From Candidatus Peregrinibacteria bacterium CG_4_9_14_0_2_um_filter_41_14 (GTDB lineage Bacteria > Patescibacteriota > Gracilibacteria > UBA1369 > UM-FILTER-41-14): a stretch of 36,989 bases of DNA. The stretch lies in NCBI GenBank assembly GCA_002788755.1, contig PFRW01000005.1, positions 1 through 36,989 on the forward strand, written 5' to 3'. Shown here one piece after another: positions 8,168 to 15,972 of this stretch (position 1 is the stretch's first letter; every line of letters begins with the position of its first letter). Position numbers and translations under genes: made by a program. A model generated the notes under the pieces. The model was not told the DNA's origin. It saw only the letters and a program-made list of their open reading frames with translations, and did no database searches.

Positions 8168-9199
8168 CTAAATGACTGCGAGCATGACAGTACCAGCTTG
8201 TTGTTGATGATCAAATTTAAATTCAATGGGCACAAGTTGCATACCCGATTTTCCGCTCCTAATTCCACCTCGTTTAATTTTTAATTCTAAATAATGCCCT
8301 GCTCCCAATATCTCCGTTAGCGAATTAGGCAATGTCAGATTACCAACCCCACCCAATAAGCCCAATCCATTGCCATGTATATGTGTCAAATGCCTCCTTA
8401 AACCATCAACAGCATATGTTAACACCTCAACAACAGTTGGCACGGTCAACATTGCATTATTGTTCAGCATCTCATCTGGACCTACAAAATTCGGTAATTT
8501 AAGTTGCACTTTAAATTCATCATCTCCAACTTGCTTAAACTCGCTTGGAGAAGTAGAAACAACCCCAACTGCAAAAGGATTTCGACAAAAATGTCTCCTA
8601 ATCGGCCTGTTTGTAATGTGCTTACCAATAAGTGAGATCATCCTGCCGTTACTACTGATAAATTGAGCTGCTAAGGATATGTCTTTGCCAATCAATTCTG
8701 ACATCTTAAAAGCTCGCGCTTGTACTGCCAATTGCAAGTCGCAGGTTATAGGCTTAAGCCATCTAATCTCTCTAATACTGGCAAGAGTTTCACCTGACTC
8801 CAAGATATTCCTAATTATACCTACTATGGGAACAAGTGTGTCTGAACCATGAGCAAAACTAGAGCTCCATGGAGTAAAAAATAGTCGTGCATTGGCCTGC
8901 GCGTAGGTACTACCATCAGTAATAATTGAATCAAGTTCACATGGAGTGTCAGCCCTTTCACTTTCATTATCAACCAAATCACGCAGTAAGGGGGCAATTT
9001 TACCCTTAATACGACATATAGTATCACGAATTAATGGATTCCCCATGGGATCCTCACCTCTAGCCGTAGCTGCTTCAATTGTTCCAACCAAATTCATAAC
9101 ATCATCACTGGTCATTCCCCCACAATTCGTAATTATCTGAATAAAGGGATCACATTGGGGGTCAGTTGGGATGTTACCATTACGTGGTGTACTACTCAT
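8168..9199 (-). CDS. Orphan protein; possible double-hotdog fold (low-confidence fold guess)
   Basis: 343-aa ORF. Two segments each look like a hotdog helix plus strands: 'FAHGSDTLVPIVGIIRNILESGETLASIREIRWLKPITCDLQLAVQARAF...GKDISLAAQFISSNGRMISLIGKHI' and 'NNNAMLTVPTVVEVLTYAVDGLRRHL...GGVGNLTLPNSLTEILGAGHYLELKIKR...MQLVPIEFKFDHQQQAGTVMLAVI'. Confidence 0.8.
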   Translation of the reverse strand: MSSTPRNGNIPTDPQCDPFIQIITNCGGMTSDDVMNLVGTIEAATARGEDPMGNPLIRDTICRIKGKIAPLLRDLVDNESERADTPCELDSIITDGSTYAQANARLFFTPWSSSFAHGSDTLVPIVGIIRNILESGETLASIREIRWLKPITCDLQLAVQARAFKMSELIGKDISLAAQFISSNGRMISLIGKHITNRPIRRHFCRNPFAVGVVSTSPSEFKQVGDDEFKVQLKLPNFVGPDEMLNNNAMLTVPTVVEVLTYAVDGLRRHLTHIHGNGLGLLGGVGNLTLPNSLTEILGAGHYLELKIKRGGIRSGKSGMQLVPIEFKFDHQQQAGTVMLAVI

Positions 9200-9315
9200 G
9201 ATAGAAAGTGTTTTTATTTATTAAGTTAAGAATTAAAGCTATGTAATCGGTGTTTGTCAAGAGGACTTTTTGATGAAGTTCGATGAGATCCAAGACCCAT
9301 CCATCACTCGTGGTC

Positions 9316-10041
9316 TTATGATGCATAAGGGCTCAAGCCCCCCCTCGTCCCTCCTAAATACCCCTTCCTTACCTTCGCTTCAAACTTCTCGATTGCGTAT
9401 CTCAGCATTGTACGTGGCATTATTTTGTAGTGCTTGTCTAAAAAATTCATTTCTGTTTGTAAATCTCGTTTTCCCACTTCGCGAAGACCCCAACCAACAG
9501 CTTTGTGAATGAGATCATGGTTATCTAAAAGCAGCATTTCGGCAATTTGCAAAAAATCATCAAAATCGCCCTTGCCAATAAAGTAAAATGTGCTTAAAAC
9601 GGCGATTCTTTTTTCCCAAAGATTTTTTGATTTTGCCAATTTGTACAGCAGACTTAGTTTGTTAGGATGCTCGAACAAATAAGCGCCAAGGATGTACGGG
9701 GCGGAAGAATCAACTAAATCCCAATTATTGACGTGCTTTGTATTCTTTAAATAAAAGTTGGCAATTTTCTCTCTGCCAGTTTGATCAGCTTTTTGAAATT
9801 TATAAACCAGCATGATGAGCGCAGTTAATCTATGTTCATGGATCTCACTTTGTAGCAAAGTCAAAACCTCGTCGATTGTAATTTCTTTATAATTTGTTTT
9901 GGCAATTGTCCTTTGATCCGGAACTTTAATTCCTAAAAACTTGTCGCCCTCGCCATATTCGCCCTTACTGGTTTTAAAGAAACGCAAACTGTGCTTGGCA
10001 CGCTCCGGGTCGGACATTGATTTTAGCTCTTGTTGGATAGA
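9316..10041 (-). CDS. AlkD-like DNA alkylation repair (HEAT-like repeat) protein
   Basis: 'FFKTSKGEYGEGDKFLGIKVPDQRTIAK', 'NNWDLVDSSAPYILGAYL', 'LIHKAVGWGLREVGKRD', 'MPRTMLRYAIEKF' are typical of DNA alkylation repair family. Start at MSIQQ (ORF to 10083). Confidence 0.9.
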   Translation of the reverse strand, partial: SIQQELKSMSDPERAKHSLRFFKTSKGEYGEGDKFLGIKVPDQRTIAKTNYKEITIDEVLTLLQSEIHEHRLTALIMLVYKFQKADQTGREKIANFYLKNTKHVNNWDLVDSSAPYILGAYLFEHPNKLSLLYKLAKSKNLWEKRIAVLSTFYFIGKGDFDDFLQIAEMLLLDNHDLIHKAVGWGLREVGKRDLQTEMNFLDKHYKIMPRTMLRYAIEKFEAKVRKGYLGGTRGGLSPYAS

Positions 10042-10104
10042 CATAAAATTTAGTATATTAAGTTCGTAGCTCAAGCATAACACTACTAGAAATCAATTCC
10101 TAGC

Positions 10105-10533
10105 ATGCCCTTTCCCGTCGATCTTTCCCCGCCGCTCCTCCAAAAAGCCGAAGAACTCGAGATTTACCCGGGCGATATTTCCGAGCAGTTTGTGACAGGC
10201 TCCGGCAAAGGTGGGCAAAAAGTTAATAAGACTTCCAGCTGCGTTTTGCTTAGGCATCAGCCCACGGGGACCACTGTTAAGTGCCAAAAGCATCGGGAGC
10301 AGAGTAAAAATCGACTTTCGGCCTATAAGTTGTTGATTCTTAAAATTGAATTGCACATTAAGGGAGAGGAGTCGGATCAGGCCAAAAAAATTCATAAATT
10401 ACGCAAGCAGAAGCAAAAAAGATCAAAGCGGGCTAAGGAAAAAATGTTGGAGCAGAAGAAGCAAAGAGGACAGCTAAAGGAGTCGAGAAAGCCGATTGAT
10501 CCGCCATCGGGCAATGCCTCAGCTGCTTTGTAG
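10105..10533 (+). CDS. Peptide chain release factor-like protein (GGQ domain, rescue-factor type)
   Basis: 'FVTGSGKGGQKVNKTSSCVLLRHQPTGTTVKCQKHREQSKNR' GGQ domain, short, with a Lys/Arg-rich C-terminal tail. Confidence 0.9.
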   Translation: MPFPVDLSPPLLQKAEELEIYPGDISEQFVTGSGKGGQKVNKTSSCVLLRHQPTGTTVKCQKHREQSKNRLSAYKLLILKIELHIKGEESDQAKKIHKLRKQKQKRSKRAKEKMLEQKKQRGQLKESRKPIDPPSGNASAAL

Positions 10534-10668
10534 AATTCGTCAAGTTAGAATACCCAGCAAGTTGGGAACTTTGCCTTGACGAAAAAGACTCCCTAGAACT
10601 ATTTCTAGCAACTTCCAACAGTTTATGCTACAAATACGACATCTTCTTATTATTTAGCAAGGGCGCGT

Positions 10669-12168
10669 ATGAATCATGGCAATGTAATTCTCAGTTTTGA
10701 AAAGGTCGATTTTGACTATGGCGACGGTCGACAGATTTTAGCAAAGGCCGAATTTACCGTAAGAGAAAATGCCAAAATTACGATTATGGGGCAGAATGGC
10801 GCCGGTAAAAGTACAATTTTTAAATTGATTCTTGGTGCAAGTCCGCTAATTAATGGCTTATCGGAGGAAATGACACTCAAACCGCACAAAGGAAAAGTAA
10901 ATATTAAGCCGGGTGCCACCGTTGGTATTGCGCTTCAGGTTATGCCTCAGCAGTTTTTTTGCCACACTGTTGTGGAATATTTTGAAACCGCCTTTGCCGA
11001 AAAAACCTACAACATTGAAAAATTAATTAAAGATGTTTTGGAGGTTGTCAACCTAACCATCCCGCTTGATCGCAAAATTAAAGACCTTTCCGGAGGACAG
11101 CTAGCCAGAATCCTTTTGGCCTACGCCCTTATTCAAAAGCCAGATATCTTACTTTTGGATGAGCCCACCAACAACTTAGACGCCGATGGTATTGGGCATC
11201 TTACAGGCTTTTTAATTGGTTACGAAAAAACCGTTATCGTTATTTCACATGATGCCAATTTTTTAAACTCTTTTACAGATGGCGTCTTAAACTTAGATAT
11301 ATATACAAAGACCGTTGAGCAGTATGTTGGCGACTATTTTGATGTTGTTGACCAAATCGCCAGTAAGATTTTGGCCGATCAACGTAAAAACGCACAATTG
11401 CGCAAAAACATTCAAGACCGTAAAGATAAAATCAATTTCTTTGCCAACAAAGGAGGAAAGATGCGCCGATTAGCCAGTAAACTACGTGACGAAGTTGCTG
11501 ACGACGAAGAAAACATGGTCGAGGTTCGCCGTGACGATCGTACCATTAGACCTTTTATTATCCCCAGCCAAGAGTGGTCTGAGGCAATTGCGACTATTTC
11601 ATCCATTGGCATTATTGTAAATCATGAACGTGTCGCCAAAAAGGTAGACATCAAACTTTACAATCGTGATCGTTTACAACTGCATGGACCAAATGGGATT
11701 GGTAAAAGTACCTTATTAAAAGAGTTAGCGTTGGGGGAGTCTCAAGACGCAACACTAACGGAAGGTTTGCGTGTTGGTTATTATCAACAAGATTTTGCCG
11801 GTTTGGATTTTGATCAGTCTGTTTATGAGTCCCTGGAAAGTATAGCTGTTGAGGCCACAAATGAAGACATTTATGCCACGGGTGCGCATTTCCTTTTAAC
11901 CTCCGACCTAATGAAAAATAAGGTTGGTTCTTTATCCGAAGGGCAAAAAGGTCTCCTTTGCTATGCTCGTTTTGTGCTCCAAAAACCGGGTCTGCTTATT
12001 CTTGATGAGCCCACAAACCACATTAATTTTAGGCACCTTCCTTTAATTGCTCAAGCCATTAACGACTATAAAGGTGCCATCATTCTGGTTTCGCATATGG
12101 AAGAATTTGTTGATCAAATCAACATTACCGACACATTGGATTTGCAAGCTTTGCTAAATCGAGCGTAG
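10669..12168 (+). CDS. ABC-F family ATP-binding protein
   Basis: Two NBDs: 'GQNGAGKSTIFKLI', 'LSGGQLARILLAYALIQKPDILLLDEPTNNLD', 'GPNGIGKSTLLKEL', 'LSEGQKGLLCYARFVLQKPGLLILDEPTNHI'; no TM domain. Confidence 0.92.
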   Translation: MNHGNVILSFEKVDFDYGDGRQILAKAEFTVRENAKITIMGQNGAGKSTIFKLILGASPLINGLSEEMTLKPHKGKVNIKPGATVGIALQVMPQQFFCHTVVEYFETAFAEKTYNIEKLIKDVLEVVNLTIPLDRKIKDLSGGQLARILLAYALIQKPDILLLDEPTNNLDADGIGHLTGFLIGYEKTVIVISHDANFLNSFTDGVLNLDIYTKTVEQYVGDYFDVVDQIASKILADQRKNAQLRKNIQDRKDKINFFANKGGKMRRLASKLRDEVADDEENMVEVRRDDRTIRPFIIPSQEWSEAIATISSIGIIVNHERVAKKVDIKLYNRDRLQLHGPNGIGKSTLLKELALGESQDATLTEGLRVGYYQQDFAGLDFDQSVYESLESIAVEATNEDIYATGAHFLLTSDLMKNKVGSLSEGQKGLLCYARFVLQKPGLLILDEPTNHINFRHLPLIAQAINDYKGAIILVSHMEEFVDQINITDTLDLQALLNRA

Positions 12169-12196
12169 CAGTGTAAAATAAACAGGCAAAAAGCAC

Positions 12197-12271
12197 TGGG
12201 GTGTAGCCAAGTGGTAAGGCAGCGGGTTCTGGTCCCGCCATTCGTGGGTTCGATCCCTACCACCCCAGCCA
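12197..12271 (+). tRNA. tRNA-Gln (anticodon CTG), CCA encoded
   Basis: Acceptor tggggtg/cacccca, anticodon stem-loop gcggg-ttctggt-cccgc, T-arm gtgggttcgatccctac, g then cca. Confidence 0.95.
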
Positions 12272-12308
12272 GTTATAATTGCAAAACTATAGTTTTACCC
12301 CCAATTGT

Positions 12309-12926
12309 ATGAATTCCTCACTCAAACTCATTTTAGCTGTGGTAATCACCGCCGTTATTGCCAGCGGCGGCGTGTACATATGGCAACAGAATCAGACCCT
12401 AGATGTACAGCAAACAGAGGTGGTAGCCGAACCAACAGTTGTACCAAGTCTTTTAGAAACGGCCAAAAATAGCAAAGATGATTTTATTTTTCTTGTCTCT
12501 GCGCCAAAATTTGATAGCGACTGGCAACTTTTATTAAGTAACGGCACTCTTGGCCGGCTAACATTCAATTTCAAACTTACCCCATGGGGCCAAATGCGCT
12601 ACAAAGTCGTTGACTTAACCGCTACCGGTGGCGGAGTTCCCGAAAACGGCCTAGCCGGACAAGTCGCCTACGAGTTTTGCGCCGGTCAATATTATTGCAA
12701 CCTCGAAAAAAACGATGGTATGGGCTTTACGGTAACATTATGGAACGCCAAATTCATCGGCCGCGCCGACAACCCCGAGTTTTATCTACAAACCGGCCAA
12801 AAATTGCTAGCCGAAACGGCAAATTCCATCATCACCTACAAACCGTTTACATCCGACAACGTTCAAGCCAAAGTTAACGAAGAAGTCGACAAATTGATTG
12901 GGACGTTTGAGTTTCAGGCGCTGTAA
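12309..12926 (+). CDS. Hypothetical membrane-anchored exported protein
   Basis: N-terminal hydrophobic segment 'SSLKLILAVVITAVIASGGVYIWQQ' then a soluble domain. Start taken at MNSSLK (ORF from 12279). Confidence 0.75.
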   Translation: MNSSLKLILAVVITAVIASGGVYIWQQNQTLDVQQTEVVAEPTVVPSLLETAKNSKDDFIFLVSAPKFDSDWQLLLSNGTLGRLTFNFKLTPWGQMRYKVVDLTATGGGVPENGLAGQVAYEFCAGQYYCNLEKNDGMGFTVTLWNAKFIGRADNPEFYLQTGQKLLAETANSIITYKPFTSDNVQAKVNEEVDKLIGTFEFQAL

Positions 12927-12960
12927 CGAGGCTTTTTTATCAAAATAATTATACCCGCCA

Positions 12961-13008
12961 AAATCCCTACAAATCCTATCAACTGATAGACTGTAGGGAT
13001 TTCTTTTA
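12961..13008. terminator. Bidirectional terminator between convergent genes
   Basis: Perfect 11-bp arms aaatccctaca/tgtagggattt with an inner ctatc-aact-gatag stem, T-rich on both exits; followed by the stop of the minus-strand gene at 13024. Confidence 0.7.
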
Positions 13009-13023
13009 TATAGCGTGATTTTG

Positions 13024-14397
13024 TTATTTGGCCGTGATAACTGCCGGCTGCGGCAAAATGTTGCTTGCCTCTAATGCACCAACGGAATATTTGTAACTCC
13101 CCCAAAATACACTTAATAAATTTAACAAATCTTGCCAACATACACCGTGAAATTGCTGATCATTTCCTCGATATGTAAGTCGAATCTGCTTCTCCCATCC
13201 ATTAGTGGAAAGGCGTTTGATAGGACGATAGTCATTATCGGTAAAACCTATTGACCATTTTGGGTCCTCTGAGACCGTCAAGCTATCCTTAGCCATTTGA
13301 TGCAAAAGATTTAGCAGATCAATTGCCACAATATTATTGAAAATTTTATCAGGTCTTCGCGCAACGAGTGCCACACTCATAAATGGTGAATTATTTGGAG
13401 GGCTGATGTACTTCCAAGTGGAAACATCAGAGCATATTGACTGGTTTAAAATCAAATATTCCATCATAGTATGAAGCATTAACATTAGGCTACCAATTGA
13501 AGAGCAAGCCACATTTCCTTTAATTGGTATTTGGTCATTAGGAACGTTTGCCGCTTCATAAAGAGCATTTGCCGTCATCTCCAAATGCAATAAGAGCTTA
13601 GGTAAAATATTTAGCTGGATCAGTCCTGCCACTTCAGCAGTCATACCTGGAGTAAAACGAGAATAATGACGAGAGTGCCATGCTAATGAACTTGCGACAA
13701 TGGAAGGGAGGGAAAAATCACGCTCATTTCCAAACACATCGACACTGTCATACGGATCTAACCGTCCCGAATTAAACGATTCCACCCACGTTGCATAGTC
13801 AAAGTCCGCGTTTGTATCCGAAAATGCGCTCCTATACAAATCTCGATGAGTCTTTGCCTCCGAATGCAATTCTTTGCTTAATCTTGGATCACGTTTTGCC
13901 ATTACGTTTACAATAGTCACCACCTGACTATTACCCACTGGTAGTAGCTGTAAAATGTTGTGCACATCCGCATTCATAGGGCACGTAAAATCCAAATCCA
14001 CAACATCAAAAGGCCTGTCAAAAGGTGGATTCTTAGCTTCTATAAGTTTCAATAAATCACCAAAAACTCCGTGTATTCCAAGCTCCTTTGTTCTATCTTC
14101 CCATTGGTTCCGAATTAGTCGATCCTTCTCTACTGTAATAATATTTTTCGGCTTAAAACCAGCGCTTAAATAATCCGGTATATCCAAACAGTCCTTACCA
14201 GCCAAACATAGTACTCTGAGGTTGGCTCGAGCCATTTTCTCAGTTTTTCCAAAGATATACTCCGATTTACGTTGCCGCCAAGCTTTCTTCACAGGATTAC
14301 TATATTCAAAAGTCGCACCGGTAATGTCACGCCCAACTGCCTCAGCAGTTTCACCCCTTATAGCTACGACTTTTTGAACATTTAGTGAATCCTCCAA
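13024..14397 (-). CDS. Orphan protein with SAM-methyltransferase-like Rossmann region
   Basis: 457-aa ORF; 'NLRVLCLAGKDCLDIPDYLSAGFKPKNIITVEKDRLIRNQW...IHGVFGDLLKLIEAKNPPFDRPFDVVDLDFTCPMN' resembles class I MTase motifs I, post-I and IV; C-terminal ~250 aa unassigned. Confidence 0.8.
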   Translation of the reverse strand: MEDSLNVQKVVAIRGETAEAVGRDITGATFEYSNPVKKAWRQRKSEYIFGKTEKMARANLRVLCLAGKDCLDIPDYLSAGFKPKNIITVEKDRLIRNQWEDRTKELGIHGVFGDLLKLIEAKNPPFDRPFDVVDLDFTCPMNADVHNILQLLPVGNSQVVTIVNVMAKRDPRLSKELHSEAKTHRDLYRSAFSDTNADFDYATWVESFNSGRLDPYDSVDVFGNERDFSLPSIVASSLAWHSRHYSRFTPGMTAEVAGLIQLNILPKLLLHLEMTANALYEAANVPNDQIPIKGNVACSSIGSLMLMLHTMMEYLILNQSICSDVSTWKYISPPNNSPFMSVALVARRPDKIFNNIVAIDLLNLLHQMAKDSLTVSEDPKWSIGFTDNDYRPIKRLSTNGWEKQIRLTYRGNDQQFHGVCWQDLLNLLSVFWGSYKYSVGALEASNILPQPAVITAK

Positions 14398-14418
14398 ATC
14401 CTTATACGCAATAATTAC

Positions 14419-14580
14419 TTACTCCTTTAATGAACCCAGCTTAATCTTTTCCAAAAATTTACCTCTAAACCAAGCAATAGTTGCCTGCACTGCCGTTGAC
14501 GATTTCATTCCAAGCAAGGTCGCTAAACTTTCTGCAACTTCTTGTTCCTGCAAGCCAACTAGCTGTGCACCAGACAGCAT
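14419..14580 (-). CDS. Small HTH-like ORF or truncated remnant
   Basis: Read by eye: 'MLSGAQLVGLQEQEVAESLATLLGMKSSTAVQATIAWFRGKFLEKIKLGSLKE', reminiscent of sigma region 4/HTH; directly upstream of the MTase-like gene and abutting the IS4-like remnant. Confidence 0.35.
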   Translation of the reverse strand: MLSGAQLVGLQEQEVAESLATLLGMKSSTAVQATIAWFRGKFLEKIKLGSLKE

Positions 14581-14639
14581 CAGGTATACTCTTCATGGAC
14601 TGGGGGTAAATGGTATACTACTCAGGTTAGAGGTTCATA

Positions 14640-15357
14640 GGGGTGAGGAATACACGCAAAATCAAATTCGTAAAAATAAGGCATTTGGGTTTTTGATCGT
14701 GGGAACGACGACAAGCAATTTTTCAAGTTTTTGCGTCACAATGTGGAAGTGCAATTTATAGCTAGATTAAGATCAAATCGAGGTGTTGTAGTTAAAGAAA
14801 CCGGGGTCATAGTTATGGTAAAAGAATTGCCCACCGGTCGGTATCAAGTCTATTTGATGAACAAAAATAATAATAAAGTCGATATAAGAACAGAATATAC
14901 ATTGGTGATTGCCAACCATCTTGGAAGCAAAAAAGCTCCAATACGGCTACTTGCAGCCCTAAAACAAGAGCATTCTTCTGTCGAAATAATCACTATGTAT
15001 CAAAAAAGATGGGGTATCGAAAATATCTTTAAACGATGTAAACAGAAGTTCAATTTAGGGGAAATTAGAGTGCTAAATTATCAAAAATTCGTCAATTTAA
15101 TAGCGTTAATTCAATTCGCCATAAACGTCTTTACCGTCACATTTATCAAGATTCAAAAGTCGACACATTCACTAATTTCCAGGGTCTTAATGTGCTACAA
15201 AAACTTTCTAATACTAAGAGCTCAATATCAAAATCTCGATTCCTTTATTTCCTTCATGCAACAAGCTTTAAAACCGCTTCACTACAAGTTCAAACATCCC
15301 CCGGATCAACAAAATCTATTCTCATTTAGACAGCTGGAAAAACTGGGGCCTTTTTAG
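14640..15357 (+). pseudogene. IS4-like DDE transposase, 5'-truncated remnant
   Basis: ORF 14731-15357 'YQVYLMNKNNNKV...LVIANHLG...IITMYQKRWGIENIFKRCKQKFNLGEIRVLNYQKFVNLIALIQFAINV' (YxxRWxIENxFK signature). In-frame upstream DNA gives 'VFDRGNDDKQFFKFLRHN' and then hits a stop. Confidence 0.8.
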
Positions 15358-15494
15358 CATTGTCGGCTGTCAAAAACACTTCCACCCCCTCCAATGCTCT
15401 TTCCTCAGTTTGATCTTAACTCAGAAAAGATTCTCTGTCCCTATACTATATTATGCGTAATATTTTTAGTTTGCATGAATTTTTGATTAGTAAA

Positions 15495-15521
15495 TTAAAA
15501 AAAGCCCGGCGCAGCCGGGCG
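15495..15521 (-). terminator. Strong Rho-independent terminator of the TrpR-like gene
   Basis: Minus strand reads cgcccggctgcgccgggcttttttt. Confidence 0.85.
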
Positions 15522-15548
15522 TGAGTGGAAATTATCTATCACAAATAA

Positions 15549-15848
15549 TTACAGCAAAGAGCCCGGCCAAAGTTTAGATTGTCCTCGCCAAGATTGTTTC
15601 TTTAAATAGTCCGAAGCTTCATACTTTAATACGCGAGACCCCCGACTAACTGTTCCAATACTAACCCCCAATTTTGATGCAATTTTTCTTTGCGGCATGT
15701 TAGCATTGAGCATCTCAAATATCCGCAATCTTTGCTCAAGCTCCACCAACTCACTCGGCGTAAAAATATTAGGCAGCACAGCCTCCGCCGTTTTTACATC
15801 GGGAATTTTTGCAAAAAACTCAGCTAAATTTGTAAGGGATTGTTTCAT
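15549..15848 (-). CDS. TrpR/YerC-family transcriptional regulator
   Basis: 'FTPSELVELEQRLRIFEMLNANMPQRKIASKLGVSIGTVSRGSRVLK' aligns by eye with the TrpR helix-turn-helix '[25 protein letters not shown]'. Confidence 0.88.
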   Translation of the reverse strand: MKQSLTNLAEFFAKIPDVKTAEAVLPNIFTPSELVELEQRLRIFEMLNANMPQRKIASKLGVSIGTVSRGSRVLKYEASDYLKKQSWRGQSKLWPGSLL

Positions 15849-15854
15849 TGCACT

Positions 15855-15872
15855 GTATTACTGAACTAGTAC
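15855..15872. promoter_or_regulatory. Putative trp-operator-like site upstream of the TrpR-family gene
   Basis: gtattactgaactagtac matches 15/18 of the E. coli-type operator GTACTAGTTAACTAGTAC, 7 nt upstream of the start codon. Confidence 0.4.
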
Positions 15873-15972
15873 ATAGCTACTATAGCAATGCACTTGCCCA
15901 ATGTCAATAAAATCCCTCTACCCACATTAGCCAAATTGTGGCAACCTGTTTCAGATCATTTTAAAACAGACC

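Noticed and set aside
8370-9140. ORFs on both strands overlapping the 343-aa orphan gene
   Set aside because: Shorter and less protein-like than the 343-aa frame, with no recognisable motifs.
12914-13141. Minus-strand 75-aa ORF
   Set aside because: Overlaps the terminator hairpin and the 3' end of the 457-aa ORF in another frame.
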